DNA from: Cytobacillus firmus
Lineage (GTDB): Bacteria > Bacillota > Bacilli > Bacillales > Cytobacillaceae
Length of the DNA stretch: 64,000 bases
Direction: 5' to 3'
NCBI RefSeq assembly: GCF_023657595.1
Contig: NZ_CP098323.1
Span: forward strand, 4,054,001 to 4,118,000
A model generated the notes under the pieces. It saw only the letters and a program-made list of their open reading frames with translations. It had not been told where the DNA came from and did not search any database. Shown here piece by piece: positions 24,876-33,622 of this stretch. How positions within the stretch are numbered: position 1 is the stretch's first letter; every line of letters starts with the position of its first letter. The translations under genes were made by a program, and so were the position numbers.

Positions 24876-26324
24876 ATGGATATATACTCCATGATGCTTA
24901 CAGTATTTTTAGTATTAAATATTATCCTGGCTGTGTTTGTTATCTTTCTGGAGCGAAGGGATGCAGGCGCCACATGGGCATGGCTCATGGTTTTATTCTT
25001 TATTCCTCTTCTTGGTTTTTTCATGTACCTCTTCTTTGGACAGAATTTAACCCGAAGAAAGATGTTCCAATGGGAAGACCGCAAAAAAATTGGAATTGAT
25101 GAACTGCTGAACAGCCAAATCAGAGGAATTAAGGAAAAGGATTTCCATTTTCGCAATGAAATCATTGAAAAATACAAAGACCTTATCTACATGCATCTTG
25201 TAAACAATGATGCAGTATTGACCCAGGATAACGAGGTCAGAATTTTTACAGACGGGAAAGAAAAATTTAATTCACTTGTAGATGATATAAAAAGTGCAAC
25301 CGATCATATTCACCTGCAATATTATATCTTCAAGAGAGACAATCTTGGGAAAAGCTTAATTACTCTCTTAACGGAAAAAGCCAGGGAAGGCGTTAAAGTC
25401 AGGCTTCTCTATGATGAACTTGGCTCAAGGAGCCTGCATAAAAGGGCATTTAAAGAGCTGATTGCTGCAGGAGGAGAAATTGAGGCCTTTTTCCCTTCGC
25501 GGCTGCATTTTATCAATCTAAGAATCAATTACCGGAACCACCGGAAAATTGCCATCATTGACGGACGGATTGGGTATGTTGGCGGTTTTAATGTCGGGGA
25601 TGAATATCTCGGGCTGAATCCAAAGTTCGGGTATTGGCGTGATACCCATCTAAGAATCAGAGGAAGTGCTGTCCATTCTCTGCAGACCCGCTTTATCCTG
25701 GACTGGAACCAGGCTTCCCACCGCCATGATATTTTCTATGCTCCTGAGTTTTTTCCGCTGTGCGAGTCTCAGGATAGCGTAGGGATGCAGATTGTTACCA
25801 GCGGTCCGGATTCTGAATGGGAACAAATTAAAAATGGTTATATAAAAATGATTTCATCTGCTCGTAAGTCCATTTATATCCAAACCCCATATTTCATTCC
25901 TGATGCAAGTCTTCTGGATGCCTTGAAAATAGCTGCATTGTCAGGTGTGGAAGTAAATATTATGATTCCAAATAAACCTGACCACATGTTTGTTTATTGG
26001 GCCACTTACTCCTATATTGGGGAAATGCTAAAAGTAAATGCAAATATTTATATATACGAAAATGGCTTCATACATGCAAAAACCCTGATTGTGGATGAAA
26101 AAGTATCATCGGTAGGAACTGCGAATATAGACGTGAGAAGCTTCAGGCTCAATTTTGAGGTAAATGCTTTTATTTACGATCAGGATGTTTCAAAAGAACT
26201 GACTGAGAGCTTTAAGGAAGATGTCCAGCTATCAGCAAACCTGTCTGCAGGAGATTACAGAAATAGGCCCTTGAAGATAAAGTTGAAAGAATCCATCTCA
26301 AGGCTGCTTTCGCCAATATTATAA
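24876..26324 (+). CDS. cls: Cardiolipin synthase
   Basis: The 482-residue phospholipase-D-superfamily enzyme condenses two phosphatidylglycerols to cardiolipin at the membrane. Two N-terminal transmembrane helices (about 8-27 and 38-57) are followed by two HKD motifs: HRKIAIIDGRIGYVGG and HAKTLIVDEKVSSVGT. Length equals the usual ClsA. GGAGAGGA precedes the ATG and a strong terminator follows. Confidence 0.95.
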   Translation: MDIYSMMLTVFLVLNIILAVFVIFLERRDAGATWAWLMVLFFIPLLGFFMYLFFGQNLTRRKMFQWEDRKKIGIDELLNSQIRGIKEKDFHFRNEIIEKYKDLIYMHLVNNDAVLTQDNEVRIFTDGKEKFNSLVDDIKSATDHIHLQYYIFKRDNLGKSLITLLTEKAREGVKVRLLYDELGSRSLHKRAFKELIAAGGEIEAFFPSRLHFINLRINYRNHRKIAIIDGRIGYVGGFNVGDEYLGLNPKFGYWRDTHLRIRGSAVHSLQTRFILDWNQASHRHDIFYAPEFFPLCESQDSVGMQIVTSGPDSEWEQIKNGYIKMISSARKSIYIQTPYFIPDASLLDALKIAALSGVEVNIMIPNKPDHMFVYWATYSYIGEMLKVNANIYIYENGFIHAKTLIVDEKVSSVGTANIDVRSFRLNFEVNAFIYDQDVSKELTESFKEDVQLSANLSAGDYRNRPLKIKLKESISRLLSPIL

Positions 26325-26354
26325 AACGGGCTGAAAAAATCAGCCCGTTTTCTT
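26323..26354 (+). terminator. cls: cls terminator
   Basis: AAAACGGGCTG / CAGCCCGTTTT with a 7-base loop and a T-rich tail; the left arm overlaps the cls stop codon. Confidence 0.9.
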
Positions 26355-26360
26355 TATCGC

Positions 26361-26614
26361 AGTCTAACGGGCAGTAAGACCCCCACTTCAAGACTCAGAG
26401 AAATCAAAGGAGGATAAGTGGGGGTCTTACTGCCCGTAAAGGCCCGATTGGTGAGATACAGTGAAACTTGCCGACGCGCAGGCAGAGGCTTAGTTGAACA
26501 AATCGGGTTCGTAGTGTCGATTGATCGAAGCGCTAGCGGAGATCTTAGCGACACTAGAACGCGACTAACAATCAGTGGGGAATAAGGAAAACCCCCACTG
26601 ATTGAAGTTTCACT
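26361..26614 (-). repeat. Multi-hairpin intergenic element abutting luxS
   Basis: This non-coding element holds nested inverted repeats: a perfect 22-bp stem (26367-26388 with 26416-26437), CCCGATT/AATCGGG (26443-26449 with 26501-26507), TAGTGTCG/CGACACTA (26512-26519 with 26549-26556), a 12-bp stem (26569-26580 with 26593-26604) and AGTGAAACTT/AAGTTTCACT (26460-26469 with 26605-26614). Read on the minus strand it begins immediately after the luxS stop codon. The last hairpin, followed by T, could end luxS transcription. It looks like a dispersed repeat or decayed small mobile element. Confidence 0.8.
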
Positions 26615-27088
26615 TTATGCAAAAACCTGTTTCAAGTCATTCTTTGATTGCTGCAGCCAGAATCTCATAAGACGCTTTGCCCCATCAAGATCATGAAGCT
26701 TTGCCTGCCCGCATTGCTTCTCATTTGCCGCGGGGATTTCGGTAATTTCAACTGCATCTTCCATTGTAGCTTCCAGCAGATCAATTATTTCTTCAACTGA
26801 CGGCTCACCGCTTACCACTAAATAATAGCCGGTCTGGCAGCCCATCGGGGAAATATCAATAATGTCGAAATGGTCATATTTTTCTGCATGAGTACGGATA
26901 TTAAATGCAAGCAGATGCTCAAGTGTGTGTATGACATCCGGCTTCATCGCCTGTTTATTTGGCTGGCAGAACCGGATATCAAACTTGTTCACTAGTCCGT
27001 CACTGCCCACCTTATGGACACCGCAGTGCCTCACGTAAGGCGCTTTTACAGCATTATGATCCAGCTCGAAGCTTTCTACTGAAGGCAT
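26615..27088 (-). CDS. luxS: S-ribosylhomocysteine lyase LuxS
   Basis: The 157-residue enzyme cleaves S-ribosylhomocysteine to homocysteine and the AI-2 precursor, recycling the product of SAM-dependent methylation. The metal-binding HTLEH motif, the catalytic Cys in MGCQTGYYL and the substrate loop (DIRFCQPN) are present. I chose the ATG at 27088, 8 bases after GGGGAG. The stop codon touches the multi-hairpin element, which replaces an ordinary terminator. Confidence 0.96.
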   Translation of the reverse strand: MPSVESFELDHNAVKAPYVRHCGVHKVGSDGLVNKFDIRFCQPNKQAMKPDVIHTLEHLLAFNIRTHAEKYDHFDIIDISPMGCQTGYYLVVSGEPSVEEIIDLLEATMEDAVEITEIPAANEKQCGQAKLHDLDGAKRLMRFWLQQSKNDLKQVFA

Positions 27089-27229
27089 ATAAAACACTCC
27101 CCTAAAGTTTTCCTTTTACTATAGCATAATATCCGACTAAATTCATCAAATTAATATGAAAATTATGACTTTTCCATGATAATATGTTATTTTAAAAGAA
27201 AATATGATTTAACCGGGAAAGGTAATGCC

Positions 27230-27469
27230 ATGCTTAAAAAAATTCTCATTTCAATATTTCGTTTTTATCAAATTGTGATTTCCCCGCTCAAGCCTCCTAC
27301 ATGCCGGTTTTATCCGACATGTTCCCATTATGGGCTGGAGTCAGTTAAGCGATTCGGCGCCTTCAAGGGCGGCTGGCTGACAATAAAACGGATCCTTAAA
27401 TGCCATCCCCTTCATCCGGGCGGTGTCGACCTGGTTCCAGAGCAATGGCCCAAAAAGAAAAAGAATTAA
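27230..27469 (+). CDS. yidD: Membrane protein insertion efficiency factor YidD (YtjA)
   Basis: The 79-residue protein has the UPF0161 signature [26 protein letters not shown] and KCHPLHPGG, with conserved cysteines. YidD assists YidC-dependent membrane insertion. The ATG at 27230 follows AAAGGT and gives the expected length. Its last bases overlap the stop of the convergent carbonic anhydrase gene. Confidence 0.93.
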   Translation: MLKKILISIFRFYQIVISPLKPPTCRFYPTCSHYGLESVKRFGAFKGGWLTIKRILKCHPLHPGGVDLVPEQWPKKKKN

Positions 27470-28029
27470 CCCTCATATCCGTCCACTACAAGGTCAAGCT
27501 TGCCTGTGCCAGGATGAATAACAAGCCCATGCACAGGCACATCTGCCGGCATCAGCGGATGCTTTTTCACCATATGTACACTATGGGATACACTATCCTC
27601 TACATTTTCAAAACCTCTTAGCCAATCATCTGCAGCGATTCCTGAGTATGTCATCGTATCCAATGCATCGTCAGTAATGCCTCTCTCCTTCATGCTGCTG
27701 ACAACCGCATCAGCCTTCATTCCACTCATGCCGCAGTCATGATGGCCAATAACAAACACTTCTTTCGCCTGCAGCTGATAAACAGCTATTAATATGCTTC
27801 TCATAATACTTCCAAATGGATGGGTTACTAAGGCTCCCGCGTTCTTAATGATTTTCACATCACCGTTTCTTACATTAAGCGCTTTTGGCAAAAGTTCTAC
27901 TAAACGTGTGTCCATGCAAGTCAGAATAACCATTTTCTTATTAGGAAATTTCGTTGTTTCAAATTCTTCGTACTTTTTTTCTTCAACAAATTGCTGGTTA
28001 TGGTTTAAGATCTCTTCTAAAAGTTTCAA
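27466..28029 (-). CDS. ytiB: Beta-class carbonic anhydrase (YtiB)
   Basis: The 187-residue enzyme interconverts CO2 and bicarbonate. The zinc ligands are in ILTCMDTR and HHDCGM, with NAGALV completing the site. The best start is the TTG at 28029, 8 bases after GGGAG, giving [13 protein letters not shown]; the frame is open to 28170 but that extension (Ile- and Phe-rich) has no family character. It converges on yidD with a 4-base overlap. Confidence 0.9.
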   Translation of the reverse strand: MKLLEEILNHNQQFVEEKKYEEFETTKFPNKKMVILTCMDTRLVELLPKALNVRNGDVKIIKNAGALVTHPFGSIMRSILIAVYQLQAKEVFVIGHHDCGMSGMKADAVVSSMKERGITDDALDTMTYSGIAADDWLRGFENVEDSVSHSVHMVKKHPLMPADVPVHGLVIHPGTGKLDLVVDGYEG

Positions 28030-28218
28030 TTGTTCCACTCCCTGTCTTTTTGTGAATACTTTGATTGTAAGAGCTATTCGCTCCCATACTTGACGAAAAA
28101 ATGTCAATACTAATAAAGACCTTTCACTGGCCTCTATAATTATGATACATAAAGTAGGTGCTCCAAACAAATTTTTTTCCTTGCTTTTTATCTGGATATT
28201 TTGTAAGATTACTAAGGG

Positions 28219-28239
28219 AAATCGTAATGGTTACGTATT
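28219..28239 (+). promoter_or_regulatory. Zur box 1
   Basis: AAATCGTAATGGTTACGTATT matches the Bacillus Zur dyad AAATCGTAATNATTACGATTT at about 17 of 20 defined positions. It precedes a gene for a zinc-binding lipoprotein, so repression by zinc-loaded Zur is expected. Confidence 0.75.
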
Positions 28240-28284
28240 AAAGGTCATAATTATAAACATTACTTAAAATATGGTCTGTACTTT

Positions 28285-28305
28285 AAATCGTAATAGATAC
28301 GCTTT
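28285..28305 (+). promoter_or_regulatory. Zur box 2
   Basis: AAATCGTAATAGATACGCTTT is a second Zur-like dyad, with an intact left half and a degenerate right half. It lies 66 bp after box 1 and 20 bases before the start codon, overlapping the region upstream of the Shine-Dalgarno. Confidence 0.65.
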
Positions 28306-28324
28306 ATAAAAAGGAGGAAAAAAA

Positions 28325-29329
28325 ATGAAAAAGTCATTTTTGATATATATTCTAGGGCTAATCCTTGTTCTTTCTGGCTGTACAGGTGAAAAGAGAGAGG
28401 AGAGCAGCAGCGATAAAACTATGGTTTATACAACCGTTTATCCTCTACAATACTTTACTGAACAAATCGGAGGAGAAGCGATAGAAGTTGAAACCATCTA
28501 CCCGCCGGGGTCGGATGAACACACATTTGAACCTTCTCAAAAAGATATGATGAAGCTGGCCGATTCAGATCTATTCATTTTTATAGGACTGGGTCTTGAG
28601 GGTTTTGTGGAAAAGGCAAAAGAAACATTGAAAAATGAGAATGTTAAAATGGTCGCCGCTGGAGAAAATATTGAGTTTGTCCACTCAGATGTAAATCATG
28701 ATCCTGCACATGAAGAACATGCTGATGAAGCTGAGCATGAAGATGAACATGCTGACGGACACGGAGCTGAATCATCTGAAGAGGATCATGATCACAACCA
28801 TGGAGATATCGACCCCCATGTTTGGCTGGATCCTTTATACTCGAAAGAATTGGCGGAATCAATTAAGGATGCTTTAGTGGAACAGATGCCTGATCAGAAA
28901 GAGCAGTTTGAACAAAATTATATGGAGCTTGCAAAGAAGCTTGATAATCTTCATTCTGATTTTGAACAGACAGTTCAAAGTGCAAAGCATAAGGAATTCA
29001 TCGTTTCACACGCAGCTTATGGCTATTGGGAAGAACGGTATGGTCTGGATCAAATCAGTGTATCCGGTTTAAATTCTTCCAGCGAGCCTACTCAGAAAGA
29101 ACTGCAGAAAATCATAGCAGAAGCAAAAGAACATGACTTAAAATATGTTTTTTTCGAACAAAATGTGAGCTCAAGACTGACTGAAATTCTGCAGAAAGAA
29201 ATTGGCGCAGAACCGCTAATGCTTCATAATTTATCTGTCCTTACAGAAGAAAATATTACCGAAAATCAAACATATTTTACACTTATGGAAGATAATTTGG
29301 CTTCATTGAAAAAAGCGCTGAATAAATAA
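28325..29329 (+). CDS. Zinc ABC transporter substrate-binding lipoprotein (ZnuA/AdcA-like)
   Basis: The 334-residue protein has a lipoprotein signal ending LSGCTG and a cluster A-I metal-binding fold. A His/Asp/Glu-rich loop (residues about 120-160, with many HE and HD pairs) marks a zinc rather than manganese protein. Metal ligands are likely in DEHTFEPS, DPHVWLDP, VSHAAYGYW and the C-terminal Glu/Asp region. AAGGAGG precedes the ATG. Two Zur boxes upstream fit zinc starvation control. No permease or ATPase gene is adjacent, so it must borrow a partner encoded elsewhere. Confidence 0.92.
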   Translation: MKKSFLIYILGLILVLSGCTGEKREESSSDKTMVYTTVYPLQYFTEQIGGEAIEVETIYPPGSDEHTFEPSQKDMMKLADSDLFIFIGLGLEGFVEKAKETLKNENVKMVAAGENIEFVHSDVNHDPAHEEHADEAEHEDEHADGHGAESSEEDHDHNHGDIDPHVWLDPLYSKELAESIKDALVEQMPDQKEQFEQNYMELAKKLDNLHSDFEQTVQSAKHKEFIVSHAAYGYWEERYGLDQISVSGLNSSSEPTQKELQKIIAEAKEHDLKYVFFEQNVSSRLTEILQKEIGAEPLMLHNLSVLTEENITENQTYFTLMEDNLASLKKALNK

Positions 29330-29335
29330 GCACAC

Positions 29336-29362
29336 CAGCCTCCCGCATTGGGAGGTTTTTTT
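29336..29362 (+). terminator. Terminator of the zinc lipoprotein gene
   Basis: CCTCCC / GGGAGG with a 5-base loop and seven T residues, just after the stop. Confidence 0.88.
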
Positions 29363-29458
29363 GTCTCTTAATTTAGGTAATTCAGGAAAAGATTACATAG
29401 TTGTCTTTTTTTTTGCAGAAACTATTTCCATTGAAGAAATTGAAGGGATGAAAAAGCA

Positions 29459-30820
29459 ATGAGTGATTTATTGATTGCGAGGTCTTTATTTGGGACTACA
29501 ATGGGCTTTCATATTATTTTTGCAACAATTGGAGTCGGCTTGCCGCTGATGATGCTGACAGCGGAACTTCTTTACCAGAAAACGAAGGATCTTGATTACG
29601 TCATTATGGCAAAAAGGTGGACTAAGGCATTTGCGGTGCTGCTTGGAGTAGGAATTCCGACAGGAACCATAGCAGGGACTCAGCTTTCCCTTTTATGGCC
29701 TGGTTTTATGGAGGTTATCGGCAAGGTAATGGCATTGCCATTCCAGATTGAAATCTATGCTTTCTTTATTGAAGCTTTATTTATGTCAATTTATGTGTAT
29801 GCTGCCGAAAGAATCCCTCCATGGATGCGTATATCAAGCCTTATACTGGTAGCTCTTGGCGCTTTTGCCTCAGCTGTATTGATAACTAATGTTCACGCTT
29901 TTGAAGGAACACCACAGGGATTCAGGATTGTCGATGGTGAAATTGTCGATGTGGATCCATGGGCTGCATTTTTTAACCCAAGCTTTATCGTTACAGCAGG
30001 ACATGTGGCACTATCAGCATATACAACAGGGGCATTTGTTGTAGCATCAGTTGCTGCTTTCAAAATGCTTAGAACTCCATTCGGAACACGAGTATATAAC
30101 TTTCATAAAAAAGCACTTATGCTGAGTTTGATTGTCGGCGGAATTTTTTCTTTTCTAACAGCTATTAACGGGCATGAATCGGCTCAATACCTGCATGAGT
30201 ACCAGCCGGAAAAACTAGCAGCAGCAGAGGGGCTGTTTGAAACTCAATCCTATGCTCCCCTTGCGATTGGAGGATTTACAGACCGTGAAACTCAGAGGGT
30301 TAAGTGGGGAATTGAAATTCCATGGGCACTAAGCTTTTTGGCGGGCAACAGCTTTGACACCGAAGTAGTGGGGCTGAATGATTTTCCTGAAGAAGAGTGG
30401 CCTCCGCTTTTTGTTCATACCCTCTTTAATGCGATGGTCGGAATAGGCTCATTGCTCATATTATTATCTCTTATTGCTTTCGTATGGAATAAATTCCTGA
30501 AAAGAGACCATTTTCCCAGGTTCATCATGTGGGCATTTGTTGCCTCAGGCCCGCTCGCAGTTCTTGGAATAGAATTCGGATGGGTATTTGCCTGTACCGG
30601 CCGTCAGCCCTGGACCATCTACCGGGTGCTGTCCACCGCTGATTCTGTTACGACAGCTGAGAATCTGGGGATTTTATTTATTCTTTTTGCCCTTGTGTAT
30701 GTAGTGCTTGGAGTAGCAGTTGTGTTTGTTATGCTTTATTACTTTAAAAAGAATACTGTAATCGATGACATAAATAGAGCCAAACAGAAAAACGTTCCTC
30801 TATACGGATCAAACACATGA
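29459..30820 (+). CDS. ythA: Cytochrome bd-type quinol oxidase subunit I (YthA)
   Basis: The 453-residue integral membrane protein is a CydA homologue with the short Q-loop of the cyanide-insensitive/YthA branch. Haem-ligand and proton-path motifs are visible: SLFGTTMGFHIIFA, TGTIAGTQLSLLWPGFM, the conserved NGHESAQ segment, and GWVFACTGRQPWTIY, the GRQPW signature. It reduces oxygen with menaquinol electrons without pumping. It forms an operon with ythB, only a few bases downstream. Confidence 0.93.
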   Translation: MSDLLIARSLFGTTMGFHIIFATIGVGLPLMMLTAELLYQKTKDLDYVIMAKRWTKAFAVLLGVGIPTGTIAGTQLSLLWPGFMEVIGKVMALPFQIEIYAFFIEALFMSIYVYAAERIPPWMRISSLILVALGAFASAVLITNVHAFEGTPQGFRIVDGEIVDVDPWAAFFNPSFIVTAGHVALSAYTTGAFVVASVAAFKMLRTPFGTRVYNFHKKALMLSLIVGGIFSFLTAINGHESAQYLHEYQPEKLAAAEGLFETQSYAPLAIGGFTDRETQRVKWGIEIPWALSFLAGNSFDTEVVGLNDFPEEEWPPLFVHTLFNAMVGIGSLLILLSLIAFVWNKFLKRDHFPRFIMWAFVASGPLAVLGIEFGWVFACTGRQPWTIYRVLSTADSVTTAENLGILFILFALVYVVLGVAVVFVMLYYFKKNTVIDDINRAKQKNVPLYGSNT

Positions 30821-30833
30821 AGGAGTGAATCCA

Positions 30834-31883
30834 ATGGCGGAAGAATTACTGGCCATCACAGTGTTATGGGGATTCGTCTTCATATATGCGGTTATGGCGA
30901 CAATGGATTTTGGCGCAGGCTTCTGGTCCATGATTTACTTTAATCGGCCTAAAATAAAGGCAACAAATGTGGCAAACCGATATTTATCTCCTACCTGGGA
31001 AGTGACAAATACCTTTATCGTCGCAATTGTAGTGGCAGTTTATAGCCTTTTTCCGACTGCAGCCTACACACTGGGAACTGTACTTCTAATACCAGGAAGC
31101 ATCATATTGCTCTTACTGGCGATCCGCAGTGCATTCCTGGTGTTTTCCAACATTGCGGAAGAATACAGGAAGCCGCTCACCTATATTTCAGGCTTATCCG
31201 GAATTCTTATCCCCGGATTGCTCATCAGCGTTTTGCCCATCACCCATGGAGACTTTGTTGAATTTAGTGATGGCAGGCAATCTCTGGACCTGGCACATCT
31301 TTTTACAAGCCCGAACGAATATGCTTTTATCGGCTTTGCAATCAGCAGCACATTGTTTTTGTCTTCCCTTCTCCTCGCGGACTACTCAAAAGCCTCGGAA
31401 GAGATGGAAGCTTACTCAGTATACCGCAGGGATGCAATCGTGCTTGGGCCAATTTCAATCATAATGGCATTTCTTATTATGTTTACTTTGAAAAGAGAAG
31501 CATTTTGGATTTATGAAAAGATGATAGATGATATGCCTTTGCTTTTGCTGTCTCTTGGATTGTTTCTAATAGGAGGGCTTGCCCTGTTCCTGCCATCCGT
31601 AAACAAAAAAGGAGTTAGGGGAATTCCCAGATTGGCGGTTATTGCCATAACCCTCCAATACCTTGCTGCCAGCTATGCATATGGAAAAGCTCATCTTCCC
31701 TATATCGTCTACCCTGAAGTGACTATTGCTTCTGCGTTTACTGATCCAAGTTCATTCCGGGCCATATTTGCCACCTATATCGCAGGATTCCTTATCCTTT
31801 TCCCCGGGTTCATATACTTTTGGAGCCTTTTCATGAACGACAAACGATATCTTCGGCAAAAACAAACCAAAGACCCGGCTTGA
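30834..31883 (+). CDS. ythB: Cytochrome bd-type quinol oxidase subunit II (YthB)
   Basis: A 349-residue CydB-like partner of YthA with about nine membrane segments and the N-terminal signature WGFVFIYAVMATMDFGAGFW. The ATG at 30834 is 6 bases after AAGGAGTG; a GTG three codons upstream overlaps that site. Together with YthA it makes the two-subunit oxidase. Confidence 0.92.
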   Translation: MAEELLAITVLWGFVFIYAVMATMDFGAGFWSMIYFNRPKIKATNVANRYLSPTWEVTNTFIVAIVVAVYSLFPTAAYTLGTVLLIPGSIILLLLAIRSAFLVFSNIAEEYRKPLTYISGLSGILIPGLLISVLPITHGDFVEFSDGRQSLDLAHLFTSPNEYAFIGFAISSTLFLSSLLLADYSKASEEMEAYSVYRRDAIVLGPISIIMAFLIMFTLKREAFWIYEKMIDDMPLLLLSLGLFLIGGLALFLPSVNKKGVRGIPRLAVIAITLQYLAASYAYGKAHLPYIVYPEVTIASAFTDPSSFRAIFATYIAGFLILFPGFIYFWSLFMNDKRYLRQKQTKDPA

Positions 31884-32002
31884 TCTTCCTGCAAATGCCA
31901 TGACTGAACAAAAAAAGCACTGCAGAAAATAAAGAAGTGACATGCTCCGGAAATTTGTCAATTTCAATGTGGTCACAATTTTCTGTTAAGGGGTGTTTGA
32001 AA

Positions 32003-32155
32003 ATGGCACAAGACGTACTATGTGAAGTTAATAACTGTGCTTTCTGGAAAAATGGAAACCGATGCAGTGCAGACCAGATATACGTAGTCAGCCATACTGG
32101 CAAAACGGCAGACGACTCCAAAGAAACAGACTGCAAAACGTTCGAACCGCATTAA
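32003..32155 (+). CDS. DUF1540 small cysteine-rich protein
   Basis: A 50-residue protein with the DUF1540 pattern: CEVNNCAFWKNGNRCSADQI and a final DCKTFEPH, four cysteines likely to bind a metal. AAGGGGTG lies 7 bases before the ATG at 32003. Similar proteins occur widely in spore formers; function is unknown. It is not in an operon with ythAB as far as spacing shows (119 bases). Confidence 0.82.
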   Translation: MAQDVLCEVNNCAFWKNGNRCSADQIYVVSHTGKTADDSKETDCKTFEPH

Positions 32156-32214
32156 TGGTGACAGGCACCGCCCGTATTTTGTCGAATTCCGGCAGTGCCA
32201 TTAATGCATATTGC

Positions 32215-32246
32215 AAAAGCGGTGCATGTGCTGCACCGCTTTTTTT
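32215..32246 (+). terminator. Terminator after the DUF1540 gene
   Basis: AAAGCGGTGCA / TGCACCGCTTT with a 5-base loop and seven T residues. Confidence 0.9.
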
Positions 32247-32317
32247 AATATAAATAAGTTTATTATTTTTTTTACCGGGAATGTATAGAATAACAATAAC
32301 TAATAGGAGTGATACAT

Positions 32318-32425
32318 ATGTTATCGACCGTTATTTTGCTTGGAGCTGCTTTTGCCGCTGCTGCTGGATTAAGCTCCTTTGCCATTAAAGAAGATTCATT
32401 TATTAAAGACGAAATTACTCAATAA
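32318..32425 (+). CDS. 35-residue single-span membrane peptide
   Basis: A 35-codon frame: MLSTVILLGAAFAAAAGL, then SSFAIKEDSFIKDEITQ. It has a hydrophobic first half and charged tail, so a single-span membrane peptide. TAGGAGTG is 6 bases ahead of the ATG, and a terminator follows the stop by 8 bases, which together make a real gene likely. No known family recognised. Confidence 0.65.
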   Translation: MLSTVILLGAAFAAAAGLSSFAIKEDSFIKDEITQ

Positions 32426-32433
32426 TTGATCAT

Positions 32434-32464
32434 AAAAGGCGCCGCGTATGCGCCTTATTTTTTT
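32434..32464 (+). terminator. Terminator of the 35-residue peptide gene
   Basis: AAGGCGC / GCGCCTT with a 7-base loop, followed by ATTTTTTT. Confidence 0.75.
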
Positions 32465-32475
32465 GCAATCAAATG

Positions 32476-32511
32476 AAAACCGCCGTTCTTCCAAAATAGA
32501 ACGGCGGTTTT
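32476..32511 (-). terminator. menFDHBEC operon terminator
   Basis: AAAACCGCCGTTCT / AGAACGGCGGTTTT with an 8-base loop, 4 bases beyond the menC stop. Confidence 0.88.
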
Positions 32512-32514
32512 CTT

Positions 32515-33621
32515 CTACAAGACAAAGCATTCCTTTGCGATTGTTACTTCACTCAGTCTTTTCTCATTAATCTCATAACCAATACCCGGTTTATCAGGAA
32601 CCATAATCATCCCGTTTTTTACGGTGACTTCAGGGAGAATAATATCTTCTTCCCAATATCTTTCTGATGCAGAAATATCACCGGGAATGGAAAAGCCCTC
32701 CAGAGAAGCCAGCGCAATATTATGGGCACGGGAGATTCCGAACTCGAGCATACCTCCACACCAGACTGCGATCCCTTTATCCAGGCAATAATCATGAATT
32801 TTCTTTGCTGTCCCTAAACCTCCAACCCGGCCAATTTTAATATTAATAACTTTACAGCTTCCAAGCTCGACAGCTCTTCTGGCATCATTAAAGGTAACAA
32901 TACTTTCATCCAGGCAGACCGGTGTTTGCAATTCCTTCTGAAGCTTTGCATGGTCAACAATATCATCATATTCAAGCGGCTGTTCAATCATCATAAGCCC
33001 GAAGTCATCAAGCCTTTTTAACTGGTCTATATCCTCCAATGAGTAAGCTGAATTGGCGTCAGCCATGATTGGCAGATCTGGGTAATAGCGGCGGATCTCT
33101 GAGATCAATTCATAATCATTTTCGGGGCTGATCTTTATTTTGACCCTTTGATAGCCGCTTTCCAGATAGTTTTCAATTTGTCTTCTAACTTCTTCCTTAG
33201 TTTTGGCGCCAACAACTACGCCGGATAGGATCTGTTCCCTCTTACCGCCTATAAATTTAGAAAGAGAAATATCTTCTTTTTTTGCAGCCAAGTCCCATAA
33301 AGCCATTTCCAGCGCTGCTTTCGCCATTTGATTCCTTCTCAGGTCATTAAAAACACGTCCTGCATCTGAAGGATGCTTAATATCCGAATTACGCAAGATA
33401 GGGATAAGAAACTCCTTTAGCACATGATAGCTCGTCTCAACCGTTTCCTCTGTATACCAGGGGGAAGAAAAGGCGACTCCTTCCCCATATCCCTTCCGTC
33501 CTTCTTTATCAGTTACTTCAACTATAATTCCCTCTCTGTCCTTAACAGTTCCTAAATGAGTGGAAAATGGCGTTTTTAAAGGCATCGCAATTCTATACAA
33601 AGTAATAGTTTTTATATCCAT
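32515..33621 (-). CDS. menC: o-Succinylbenzoate synthase MenC
   Basis: A 368-residue enolase-superfamily enzyme that dehydrates SHCHC to o-succinylbenzoate. Catalytic Lys in YQRVKIKIS, metal ligands in MADANSAYS, MIEQPLEYDD and CLDESI, and the second Lys in CKVINIKIGRVGG are in place. The Firmicute-type MenC often also has N-succinylamino acid racemase activity. It is last in the operon, one base after menE. Confidence 0.95.
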   Translation of the reverse strand: MDIKTITLYRIAMPLKTPFSTHLGTVKDREGIIVEVTDKEGRKGYGEGVAFSSPWYTEETVETSYHVLKEFLIPILRNSDIKHPSDAGRVFNDLRRNQMAKAALEMALWDLAAKKEDISLSKFIGGKREQILSGVVVGAKTKEEVRRQIENYLESGYQRVKIKISPENDYELISEIRRYYPDLPIMADANSAYSLEDIDQLKRLDDFGLMMIEQPLEYDDIVDHAKLQKELQTPVCLDESIVTFNDARRAVELGSCKVINIKIGRVGGLGTAKKIHDYCLDKGIAVWCGGMLEFGISRAHNIALASLEGFSIPGDISASERYWEEDIILPEVTVKNGMIMVPDKPGIGYEINEKRLSEVTIAKECFVL

Positions 33622-33622
33622 G

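Noticed and set aside
32157-32175. GGTGACAGGCACC motif after the DUF1540 gene
   Set aside because: It resembles a short sequence I recall from other Bacillus intergenic regions, but there is only one copy here and no structure beyond it, so no repeat is claimed.
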